From Heyndrickxia coagulans 36D1 (GTDB lineage Bacteria; Bacillota; Bacilli; Bacillales; Bacillaceae_C), in the NCBI RefSeq assembly GCF_000169195.2, contig NC_016023.1, positions 434,001 through 498,000 of the forward strand: 64,000 bases of DNA, given 5' to 3'. The notes beneath the pieces are model-generated. The model worked only from the letters and a program-made list of their open reading frames with translations, searched no databases and was not told the origin of the DNA. The position numbers and the translations under genes are program-made. Positions 56,903-64,000 of the stretch are shown here, piece by piece; position 1 is the first letter of the stretch, and every line of letters begins with the position of its first letter.

Positions 56903-57661
56903 TCATCCATAATATAAGCAAAACTTATTTTGACAGTAATCCTGAATTTGAATATCCATATCGTAAATTTCCTTTAAAACAGAAGGGCGAATGATGTCAT
57001 CCGTTTTCCCCTGTTTTACGATTTTCCCGTCTTTCATCGCCACAATGTAATCGGAATAAAACGAGGCGAAATTAATGTCGTGAATGACAATTAAAACGGT
57101 TTTGCCCAGCTCATCGGCAAGCTTGCGCAACACTTTCATAATCTGGACCGAATGTTTCATGTCAAGATTATTTAACGGTTCATCAAGCAAAATATACTCC
57201 GTGTTCTGGGCCAGCACCATTGCGATGTATGCGCGCTGCCGCTGCCCGCCGCTCAGTTCATCCAGGTACTGGTTCTCATATTCTTCCAGTTCCATATAGG
57301 CAATCGCTTTATCAATCATTTTTTGATCCGAATCCGTGAGCCGTCCTTCTGAATGCGGAAAGCGCCCGAATGCGACAAGTTCCCTTACTGTCAGCCGGAT
57401 GTTCATATGATTGGACTGCTTCAGGATGGATATTTTTTTCGCCAGCTTTTTACTGTTTGTACGGCTGACGGCCTCCCCGTCTATGTATACATCCCCTTCA
57501 TCCGAAAATTCAAGCCGGCTGATGATCGAAAGCAAGGTGCTTTTTCCGGCACCATTTGGCCCGATAAAAGAAGTGATTTTTCCCTTTGGAATTTTAACAG
57601 ACACATGGTCAATGACCTTCTTGCTCCCGTAGCTTTTTAAGACATTCATCACATTTACCAT
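56903..57661 (-). CDS. yclP: Siderophore ABC transporter ATPase (YclP-like)
   Basis: A 252-residue ATPase with GPNGAGKST, LSGGQRQRAYIA, ILLDEPLNNLD and VIHDINFASF, typical of FecE/FepC-type iron importers. The start overlaps the yclO stop by 7 bases and follows AAAGGAG. It powers the YclN-YclO permease pair. Confidence 0.9.
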   Translation of the reverse strand: MVNVMNVLKSYGSKKVIDHVSVKIPKGKITSFIGPNGAGKSTLLSIISRLEFSDEGDVYIDGEAVSRTNSKKLAKKISILKQSNHMNIRLTVRELVAFGRFPHSEGRLTDSDQKMIDKAIAYMELEEYENQYLDELSGGQRQRAYIAMVLAQNTEYILLDEPLNNLDMKHSVQIMKVLRKLADELGKTVLIVIHDINFASFYSDYIVAMKDGKIVKQGKTDDIIRPSVLKEIYDMDIQIQDYCQNKFCLYYG

Positions 57662-58605
57662 GCGCGACTCTCCTTTAAAAGTAAGTAAATAAAATAGATG
57701 CCCCCGGCAAAATTGATGATGACGCTGAGCGGAACAGAGAACTGGAAGACTCTTTCCACAAGCAACTGCCCTCCTGTCAGGAAGACGACGCTGATCAGCA
57801 TTGCACCCGGTATAAGGATTGTATGCCGGTATGTATCAAAAAATTGATAAGCGACGTTGACAACGAGCAGGCCAAGGAATGTGATCGGCCCGACCAACGC
57901 TGTCGAGACGGAGACAAGGATGACGACAATCAAAAGCAGATGCCGCACTACCCGGTTATAATCGACACCAAGGTTGACCGCCTGATCCCGCCCGAGCAGC
58001 ATCACATCCATAAACTTGGCAAAACGCAAATAATACAACCCGCACAATACAACAAGCACAAAAGAAACCCACAGCAAATGGACATTCACATTGTTGAAGC
58101 TGGCAAACATTTTATCCTGCAGCACCTGAAACTCATTCGGATCGATCAGCATTTGCATAAAAGAAGTGAAACTGCCGAATAAAGTGCCAAAAATCATCCC
58201 GATCAATAGCAGAAAATACATATTTTGCCTGCCCCGGCGAAGAATCAAATGGAACAAAACGGCAGAAAACAGCACCATCGCCACAAGTGAAACCACAAAA
58301 TTGACATGGCTCTGCATCATCGTTAGCGTTTTTGCCCCCATTGCGAAAACGACCACCGTCTGGATCATGAGATAAAGGGAATCCAGCCCGAGCACGTTCG
58401 GCGTTAAAATGCGGTTGTTCGTAATCGTCTGAAAAATAAGGCTCGAAAAGGCAATCGCACAGCCGGTCAGGATGATGGCGAAAATTTTCCGGATTCTTGA
58501 CGGGATAATATAGTTGAAATCCCAGTAAGACCCGATGCAAATATACGCTGCAATGAGGCCTGCTGCAATTGCGGTAAGCATAAGCAGTTTTGAACGACTA
58601 TGCAT
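57655..58605 (-). CDS. yclO: Siderophore ABC transporter permease (YclO-like)
   Basis: The 316-residue FecCD-type permease has about nine helices. The family sequence ILTGCAIAFSSLIFQTITNNRILTPNVLGLD is present, as is VGPITFLGLLVVNVAY. It pairs with YclN. It overlaps yclN by 8 bases. Confidence 0.9.
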   Translation of the reverse strand: MHSRSKLLMLTAIAAGLIAAYICIGSYWDFNYIIPSRIRKIFAIILTGCAIAFSSLIFQTITNNRILTPNVLGLDSLYLMIQTVVVFAMGAKTLTMMQSHVNFVVSLVAMVLFSAVLFHLILRRGRQNMYFLLLIGMIFGTLFGSFTSFMQMLIDPNEFQVLQDKMFASFNNVNVHLLWVSFVLVVLCGLYYLRFAKFMDVMLLGRDQAVNLGVDYNRVVRHLLLIVVILVSVSTALVGPITFLGLLVVNVAYQFFDTYRHTILIPGAMLISVVFLTGGQLLVERVFQFSVPLSVIINFAGGIYFIYLLLKESRAW

Positions 58606-59548
58606 AAGCGTGTCTCCTCAGCAGCAAATATACAAAAATGCCACTCCCGATGATGCCGGCTGTTAAACTGATCGGCACTTCATATGGATAAATGACAAGG
58701 CGCCCCAAAATATCGCAAAATAGCAGGAACACTGCCCCAAGCAGCGCCGTCACCGTAATGCTTTTTTTCATATGGTCGCCGCGGTAAATGGACACAATGT
58801 TTGGAATAATTAAGCCCAGAAACGGGATGGTGCCGACTGTCAGTACCGTTGCCGAAGTAATCAGCGCGACAAGGACAAGGCCGATATTGACCACCTGCTT
58901 ATAATTCAGGCCAAGGTTTTTGGCAAAATCTTCCCCCATGCCGGCGACCGTAAACCGGTTTGCGAACACATACGCGACCAAAACGGCGGGAACTGCTAAA
59001 TAAAGCATCTCGTACTTTCCTTTCAGCACGCCTGAAAAATCGCCTTGCAGCCATGAGGACAGGCTCTGGATTAAATCGAATTTATACGCAAAGAAAGTCG
59101 ATACAGAGCTTACGATATTGCCAAACATCAGCCCGACAAGCGGGATGAAAATCGTATCGTTCCATTTAATCCGGCCCAGTATTTTCATGAACAGCAAGGT
59201 GCCAGCCAGAGCAAAGCAAAAAGCAACCGCAATTTTGATCAGCGGGCTTGCCGCCGAAAACAGGATGATCGCAACTAAAATGCCGAGCCGGGCACAGTCC
59301 ATCGTGCCGGCTGTCGTCGGGGAGACAAATTTATTTCTCGTCAACTGCTGCATCACAAGGCCGCAGATGCTCATGCCCATGCCTGCAATGATGATGCTGA
59401 TCAGACGCGGCAGGCGGCTTGCCAGCAAAATTTCCGTCTGCTCCCTGCTTAAATGGAGCATATCCGCCGGTCTGATATTTTCTGCGCCGATGAAAATTGA
59501 AATGATGGACAGGACGGCAAGCAGGGGCACTAAATATCTTTTTTTCAT
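58598..59548 (-). CDS. yclN: Siderophore ABC transporter permease (YclN-like)
   Basis: A 316-residue FecCD-type permease: SRLPRLISIIIAGMGMSICGLVMQQLTRNKFVSPTTAGTMD and VGTIPFLGLIIPNIV are the characteristic segments. It is the first gene of the operon and lies downstream of a consensus promoter covered by Fur-type boxes. Confidence 0.9.
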   Translation of the reverse strand: MKKRYLVPLLAVLSIISIFIGAENIRPADMLHLSREQTEILLASRLPRLISIIIAGMGMSICGLVMQQLTRNKFVSPTTAGTMDCARLGILVAIILFSAASPLIKIAVAFCFALAGTLLFMKILGRIKWNDTIFIPLVGLMFGNIVSSVSTFFAYKFDLIQSLSSWLQGDFSGVLKGKYEMLYLAVPAVLVAYVFANRFTVAGMGEDFAKNLGLNYKQVVNIGLVLVALITSATVLTVGTIPFLGLIIPNIVSIYRGDHMKKSITVTALLGAVFLLFCDILGRLVIYPYEVPISLTAGIIGSGIFVYLLLRRHAYA

Positions 59549-59590
59549 TCCATTCGTACTCCCCCGTTTCTTTTGTCAGCTCGTTGTAAT

Positions 59591-59640
59591 TGATTTTCAT
59601 TATCAATTATAATTATATTGATAGTGAGAATCATTGTCAA
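59591..59640 (-). promoter_or_regulatory. yclNOPQ promoter with two Fur boxes
   Basis: Minus strand consensus promoter TTGACA (59635-59640), 17-bp spacer, TATAAT (59612-59617). Two 7-1-7 Fur-type boxes flank or cover it: TGATTTTCATTATCA at 59591-59605 and TGAGAATCATTGTCA at 59625-59639, the latter lying over the -35. Fe-loaded Fur would therefore block polymerase. Consensus taken from B. subtilis Fur (TGATAAT-N-ATTATCA). Confidence 0.85.
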
Positions 59641-59807
59641 TTAAGTTTTCAATATTTTTAACGTGTTTTCCATAGAAAACAGGTTTTGAATTTTGACAGA
59701 TAGAATTGCAAGGATCATAGTCAACGAAAAACGCAACCGGCCTTTTGAAATCGCCTCCGTACGAGATGGTCAGTGACAAACGCAATTGTGGTTACGATGT
59801 GTCGATG

Positions 59808-59849
59808 AAAAAAGCGGCGGGACCTCCTTTTGGAAGTTTCCGCCGCTTT
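59808..59849 (-). terminator. Rho-independent terminator of minJ
   Basis: Minus strand AAAGCGGCGG / CCGCCGCTTT with an inner ACTTCC/GGAGGT helix, followed by a T run (the A tract at 59808-59813). Confidence 0.85.
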
Positions 59850-59860
59850 CTATTTTCCGG

Positions 59861-61048
59861 TCATCCCGCCTGGTCCGGATCCCAGTTGATGTTATTTTCT
59901 ACGGTCAATATGCCAAGTTCATGATGCTCGCCTTCATAAAGCGCACCCTGGGCAAAGCGCATTTCCCCGTTCGTATCGATGACTTCAAGTTTGCAATAAG
60001 CCGGGCTTTTCTGTAGGGCACGGTAAAATTCATCCGTATTGCGAACGGGCTCGCCGTTGCATTTGGAAATCACTTCACCGATGGAAAGCCCCATTTTCTC
60101 CGCTTTTGAACCCGGTATGATCCCTAAAACGATCATGCCGTTGTTCTGCTGTGTAAAATAATACGGTGCGTTGTTTTCACGCATCCGGTGGCGAATGGAG
60201 ATCCATGCTCTCGCGACAATGGCAAAAACGGCTGCTACTGCAGGAAAATAAGGAAAATAGAGCCCTGCTGCTCCGATTGCGGTCGTCATGATGCCCGCCC
60301 AAATAACCCAGGTCCCGATCCGCTTCAATGCAGATTGCGGTAAAGTGCTCTGGATTTGGTGCTGGAAACCGATTAAAAACGGGACAAGCACCAGTGAAAA
60401 CGTATGTCCACCCCAGTTCACAACAGGCCACCATGAAGCGGTGACCGAAAGCGGGCCTGCGGGCAGAAAACAAACGACCGGCACAAGCCAGAGTTTTTTG
60501 GCCACAAATGCACCGACATTCAAACCGCGCCGGCTTTTCCGCAGTTTCGGGGAAACATGCTTCGTGCCGCTTGTCCTCAGCAGCACGCCTTCCGCTAACA
60601 AAAGAAGACCTGCTAAAATGGAGAGCCCGGCAACCATCGCATCGGTTGTGCCGCTCATCCAATCCGGCAGTTGAACCGGCAGCCATGTGAAAACAAAAAA
60701 CAGGAGTACCGGTATGCCCAAGGTAAATGCCGGTGAGAGAAACCGGAATTGGCCTACGAGCGAAAATAAAATCGTCGCAGCCGCCACCGCAGCAAGAACA
60801 GGCCATGACACTTCAACCCCCGCCGCCACTGAGAGAGCGGAAAGGATCAACCCGCATATGAGCCCGGCAGGAAATAAAGACCGCAGTTCAAGCGATCCTT
60901 TATAAATCCTGATATGAAAATCGTTTCTTTCCCGCTTCACTCTTGCCGCACCAGAAACGAGCGCGAGCAACAGCGCATAATAGAATATCGGATGGAGAAA
61001 AAATCTTCCGATGCCTTTTAACACTTCAATGAGCCAAATCTGTTCCAA
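59861..61048 (-). CDS. minJ: Cell-division topology protein MinJ
   Basis: The TTG at 61048 gives 395 residues beginning LEQIWLIEVLKGIGRFFLHP, which aligns with the B. subtilis MinJ start; upstream GTG and ATG codons overlap the GGGG site. About eight membrane helices are followed by a C-terminal PDZ domain (about 305-385: GMIVLGIIPGSKAEKMGLSIGEVISKCNGEPV). MinJ bridges DivIVA and MinD at the poles and septum. ctpB lies upstream, as in the B. subtilis yvjB-yvjD region. Confidence 0.85.
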   Translation of the reverse strand: MEQIWLIEVLKGIGRFFLHPIFYYALLLALVSGAARVKRERNDFHIRIYKGSLELRSLFPAGLICGLILSALSVAAGVEVSWPVLAAVAAATILFSLVGQFRFLSPAFTLGIPVLLFFVFTWLPVQLPDWMSGTTDAMVAGLSILAGLLLLAEGVLLRTSGTKHVSPKLRKSRRGLNVGAFVAKKLWLVPVVCFLPAGPLSVTASWWPVVNWGGHTFSLVLVPFLIGFQHQIQSTLPQSALKRIGTWVIWAGIMTTAIGAAGLYFPYFPAVAAVFAIVARAWISIRHRMRENNAPYYFTQQNNGMIVLGIIPGSKAEKMGLSIGEVISKCNGEPVRNTDEFYRALQKSPAYCKLEVIDTNGEMRFAQGALYEGEHHELGILTVENNINWDPDQAG

Positions 61049-61446
61049 CCGAAACACCATCCCCCGCACGTACCTATTTGTAGTATTATTTTAGCAGATT
61101 TTGGCGAAAAGCGCTTCGAAATTCCGGATTTTGTATGTGTCAAGTTTTTCAGCGATAGGGATATGTACCAAGTTTTTCGCGACAGGGGTTTAAAATCGGG
61201 TATTCTAAGACGCTCTTTTTGTACACTTTTGGCTACCGCGCTATGCTTGCTTTCCTGGCTCAGGAGGAAGCTGCCCCGAAGTGACGTAATATTTCTGTAT
61301 AAAGATGGATAACAGGGGTGTTAATGCGCGCGAAATCCACTCGCTTTTCGTGGGCGGCCGGCGAGCCTCCTCGCTCGTGCCTCGCTGCGGGGATGGACTT
61401 CAAAGAGTTCCGGAGGACAGTTCAAAGGGGCATAACTAGACGCGCC
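61049..61446. other. Intergenic stretch upstream of minJ with a GC-rich repeat-like segment
   Basis: No gene is supported. The segment at about 61327-61400 (CTCGCTTTTCGTGGGCGG ... GAGCCTCCTCGCTCG ... CTCGCTGCGGGG) resembles GC-rich dispersed repeats common in intergenic DNA of Bacillus and Geobacillus; recognition is from memory and tentative. Confidence 0.3.
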
Positions 61447-61541
61447 CTATGTGAAGGAAGAGTCTCGTTTTTGCTTGCTTTCTTAACGTAGACGGACTCT
61501 ATGTGAAGAAAGGCCTTCTTTTTCCCGCGCTTCCTTAACAT
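61447..61541. repeat. Short array of 52-bp palindromic units (array 3)
   Basis: CTATGTGAAGGAAG at 61447 and CTATGTGAAGAAAG at 61499 are exactly 52 bp apart. The intervening CTTTCTTAACGTAGACGGACTCTATGTGAAG and a truncated CTTCCTTAACATAG at 61528 match the block C units of array 2. The last unit is cut where the element at 61542 begins. Confidence 0.75.
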
Positions 61542-61758
61542 AGGGCTTGCTAAATAAGTAAAATTCCTAGATTTGGAAAGGATGCTGACAGCTTTGGCAA
61601 AAATTTAAATACAAGGGGATTATAAAAATCCAAAGAAAAGCTTGCACTTGAAAACTGATTCAATGTATAGAAAAGACAGAATCGCATTTTCGAAGTTCTT
61701 CTAGAGCTTACTGACAAAGTGGGGACAAACACAGAAGTGGATTCGTTCAGCAAGCCCT
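61542..61758. mobile_element. 217-bp non-autonomous element with AGGGCTTGCT inverted ends
   Basis: The left end AGGGCTTGCTAAATAAG and the inverted right end AGGGCTTGCTGAACGAAT (61741-61758) share the first ten bases and, partly, the next few. The right end is identical to one arm of the 89-bp element at 17270. The interior is AT-rich without a credible gene. It seems to interrupt a unit of array 3. Confidence 0.55.
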
Positions 61759-61795
61759 TATGCCATCCAACTGTCAAATAAGTATCCTACACAAA

Positions 61796-62005
61796 TTAAG
61801 AGAATTGCAAAAAGGAAGTGGACCTTTTTTCGTTTATTCCTGTTCTTTCTAAAATAAGAATTATGACTGCTACCAATCCAATATATACTGCACTTGCTAC
61901 AAAGTTACTTACATTCGCCAAAAAGAGCGTGGGATACTTTTGACAAAAACCAGCTGTAACACCAAAAACAAGTAACAATAAAGGAATTCTTAATTTCCAA
62001 TACAT
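61796..62005 (-). CDS. Small membrane protein of unknown function
   Basis: A 69-residue protein from the ATG at 62005, with AAAAGGGG 6 bases upstream. Two hydrophobic helices (LRIPLLLLVFGVTAGFC; NFVASAVYIGLVAVIILILE) are separated by a short loop and followed by a charged tail (RTGINEKRSTS). No family is recognised. It lies in a repeat-rich gap between minJ and ctpB, and the ribosome binding site is the main reason to accept it. Confidence 0.5.
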   Translation of the reverse strand: MYWKLRIPLLLLVFGVTAGFCQKYPTLFLANVSNFVASAVYIGLVAVIILILERTGINEKRSTSFLQFS

Positions 62006-62254
62006 CATTAACCCCTTTTTCAAAGGCATAGTTATCTTTTCTTTATTATATTTCCGTCATAAGACAATGACCATAAGGATTTTTTCCAGACTCATAGATT
62101 TTCTGTCCAAACCGGCATCCACGTTTATTTTTCCGTTTTTTTACAATTGCGCTGGGAGTCGCAAAAAGTGGCAGTAAGACAGAGACATGAGAGTTAAGGG
62201 CAAAAAAAGCAAGTTGCTGCACGTTGGCTTGCAACCCGGTCCGCTAAAACGGTG

Positions 62255-63691
62255 TTACTTGCTGACAACCTTTAATGCGACTTGCAGCTGCAAATCGTTT
62301 TTTTCCGCGTGCGCCATTTTGTACAGCGATTTTTCCATTTCATCGGCCGTTTTTTGATTGATGCTGCCGGTTACCGGAAGGCCTTTGTCAAACTGGAACG
62401 CCTTGACGGCATTTTCCGTCTGGATATCGAAATAACCGTCTTCCCTTCCCGGTGAAAAACCAAGACTCTTTAGCATTTGCTGGGCGGTTTTGATTTGGGT
62501 GTTGTTCATATCCTTTTTCAACATGCGGCTGATTTGCAAAGCCTGGGCATCAAAATAGTCCGGCTGTTTCACTTCAATCGTCGGGGCAATGCCTTTATGA
62601 TGGATCCAATGGCCATCGGGCGTAAGCCATTTAAACATGGTGAGTTTGATGATGCTCTCATCTTCCATCGGCACCGCTTCCTGCACCGTCCCTTTGCCGA
62701 ATGTCCGGACGCCAATTAACGGATAATTTTCCGTTTCATGAAGTGCAGCCGCCATTATTTCAGAAGCGCTCGCGCTGCCTTTATCGACGAGAACCGCAAC
62801 CGGGTAAGCCTTCTTTTTCTTCAGTTTGGACACATACTGGACACGGTGCCCGCTCCGTTCCTCAATTTGCAAATACGGCTTGTTTCTTGTAACAAACTGC
62901 TTGAGAATCGCTTCAACACTGGAAAGAAGGCCGCCCGGATTTCCCCGTACATCAATAACAAGCCCTTCCATGCCGCGGTTTTCAAGTTTTTCGAGCTGCT
63001 GTGCAAAATCTGTTGCCGTATCTTTTGAAAACTGGGTAATGCCGATATAACCGATTTTTTTCCCGTTTGCCTTTTTCATTTTCGAGTAGACCGTGTCAAG
63101 CGGGATTTCATCACGTTTGACCGTCACTGTCATCTGTTTGCCGGATCCGGCCCTTGAAATACCCAGCTTCACATTGGAGCCTTTTTTTCCTCTGATTCGT
63201 GTTGTCACTTCGTATAAGTCCATGCCTGCCGTACTTTTTCCGTTAATTGTTGTAATCACGTCTTCCGGGCGCAGTCCCGCTTTTTCCGCCGGGGAGTTTC
63301 TATAAGGAGAAACAATCAGTATTTTTCCGTTTTTTTTGGTAATTTCGGCGCCGATGCCTTGAAAAGAGGAATCCAGCGTGTCGTTGAATTGCGCGGCTGT
63401 CTCTTTGTCCATGTAGATGGAATACGGATCGTCCAATGTACTGACCATGCCTTTGATTGCGCCTTCCACAAGTGTTTTTTCGTCAACTTTCCGGACATAG
63501 GAACTTTTAATTAATTGGTATGCCTGGGCAATTTTTGTGAGGTCCGGCATATTGCTTGTCCCACCGGTTGTTTCCTGGCGGGTGGGGGCTGCCTTGTCCT
63601 TTTGTGAAAACCATTGGCCTGCCGTATAGCCGCCGCCTGCACCGGCAAGCAGCGATCCCGAAATCGCAAGCGCCAGCCATTTTCGTTTCAT
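62255..63691 (-). CDS. ctpB: Carboxy-terminal processing protease CtpB
   Basis: From the ATG at 63691 (9 bases after AAGGAGG) the protein has 478 residues. An N-terminal signal anchor (WLALAISGSLLAGAGGGY) leads to a PDZ domain (about 95-190), an S41 protease domain with catalytic Ser in VDKGSASASEIMA and Lys in RTFGKGTVQEAV, and a C-terminal peptidoglycan-binding domain (MLKSLGFSPGREDGYFDIQTENAVKAFQ). B. subtilis CtpB cleaves SpoIVFA to activate SigK during sporulation; its PDZ gates the protease. Confidence 0.93.
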   Translation of the reverse strand: MKRKWLALAISGSLLAGAGGGYTAGQWFSQKDKAAPTRQETTGGTSNMPDLTKIAQAYQLIKSSYVRKVDEKTLVEGAIKGMVSTLDDPYSIYMDKETAAQFNDTLDSSFQGIGAEITKKNGKILIVSPYRNSPAEKAGLRPEDVITTINGKSTAGMDLYEVTTRIRGKKGSNVKLGISRAGSGKQMTVTVKRDEIPLDTVYSKMKKANGKKIGYIGITQFSKDTATDFAQQLEKLENRGMEGLVIDVRGNPGGLLSSVEAILKQFVTRNKPYLQIEERSGHRVQYVSKLKKKKAYPVAVLVDKGSASASEIMAAALHETENYPLIGVRTFGKGTVQEAVPMEDESIIKLTMFKWLTPDGHWIHHKGIAPTIEVKQPDYFDAQALQISRMLKKDMNNTQIKTAQQMLKSLGFSPGREDGYFDIQTENAVKAFQFDKGLPVTGSINQKTADEMEKSLYKMAHAEKNDLQLQVALKVVSK

Positions 63692-64000
63692 GGTGATGCC
63701 CTCCTTGTACAAGAAGCGCCGCCAAAAGCGGGGTTCTTCATCTCGATAATTCAATATATGTACAAGCCGGGGGGCATATGCCGGGTAGCGGAAAAAGACG
63801 GCGAAAGTCCCGCCGAGGATGCAAACAGGCTGCCGTGAAGCTAAAAAATGCGTAATGCAAAACGGGCTCTGGTTTCTTTAGGGGATACGTGATCCGGCCG
63901 ACCATGCTGTTCACAAAACGGCACGAACGGGATGGAGCCACCATCACAACAGGTAAAAAAGAAGCCTCTTCCGCTAAGCCGGCAAAGCAAAAACGGAAGA
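63692..64000. other. Region upstream of ctpB to the window end
   Basis: No gene is supported; short frames on both strands lack ribosome binding sites. In B. subtilis ftsX precedes ctpB, so an ftsX end may lie just outside. The last 34 bases form a partial terminator, listed separately. Confidence 0.4.
63967..64000 (-). terminator. Terminator of a gene beyond the right edge
   Basis: Minus strand TCTTCCG ... CGGAAGA arms followed by GGCTTCTTTTTTACC; the 5' arm reaches the window end, so the stem may be longer. Confidence 0.5.

Larger units (their letters stand above)
59549..59860. other. Intergenic stretch between minJ and yclN
   Basis: Besides the Fur-controlled promoter (59591-59640) and the minJ terminator, 59641-59800 shows no gene or repeat. 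Confidence 0.4.

Noticed and set aside
61550-61777. 75-codon minus-strand frame
   Set aside because: Covers the interior and ends of the 217-bp inverted-repeat element; no ribosome binding site and no transposase motif.
62046-62234. 62-codon minus-strand frame upstream of the small membrane protein
   Set aside because: No ribosome binding site or recognisable domain; probably chance.

Overview
The window is chromosomal DNA from an endospore-forming Bacillaceae. The evidence is the SASP gene, four spore-coat-associated YheC/YheD paralogues, crh and hprK, CtsR-, PhoP- and Fur-type control sites, and conserved neighbourhoods matching Bacillus subtilis: yvcI-rapZ-yvcK-whiA-crh, yvcD/trxB, hprK-lgt-ppaX-yvoF, csbA/uvrB-uvrA, pstSCAB1B2, phoPR, yclNOPQ and minJ/ctpB. 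Protein style and the moderate base composition best fit the Heyndrickxia (Bacillus) coagulans group. That is an inference; no 16S gene is present.

Layout. 1-4.5 kb: four overlapping ATP-grasp genes of the YheC/YheD family, the first cut by the window edge. 4.5-8.7 kb: a PucR-type regulator, the msmX sugar-importer ATPase, an alpha/beta SASP and fumC. 9.1-10.8 kb: an Rpn-type PD-(D/E)XK nuclease with a duplicated, separately startable C-terminal tail, then tRNA-Arg(CCG). 11-15.7 kb: clpP under a CtsR box and the yvcI-to-crh operon. 15.9-18 kb: a DDE transposase, a small terminal-inverted-repeat element, an array of 52-bp palindromic units and a candidate small RNA. 18-26 kb: trxB, yvcD, yvoF, ppaX, lgt, hprK, yvlD and yvlB. 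26-34 kb: wall teichoic acid genes: a 1198-aa fusion, tagG, tagF-like, tagB-like and tagD. 34-43.8 kb: uvrAB, csbA and a four-gene operon that looks like an extracytoplasmic glycosylation module. 44-55 kb: the pst phosphate importer, cgoX (hemY) and phoPR, with a large repeat array between cgoX and phoR. 55-64 kb: a DUF5316 protein, ferredoxin, the Fur-controlled yclNOPQ siderophore importer, minJ, a small membrane protein and ctpB.

How the genes fit together. Phosphate: PhoPR would activate pstS through four PhoP half-sites spaced 11 bp. Carbon: HprK phosphorylates Ser46 of Crh, and YvcK, RapZ and WhiA sit in the same operon as Crh. Envelope: TagD, TagB, TagF-like and TagG make and export poly(glycerol phosphate), and the GT2/flippase/GT-C operon probably decorates a surface polymer.

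Most unusual features: (i) three arrays of palindromes with a 52-bp period, about five DNA turns, kept even though the core sequence changes along the array; (ii) four tandem terminator-like hairpins between pstS and pstC on the coding strand, and degenerate repeats of the pstA 3' end before pstB; (iii) the Rpn tail duplication with a coupled TTG start; (iv) GW repeats inserted inside a glycosyltransferase. Starts were chosen by ribosome binding site and family length, and several differ from the longest reading frame.
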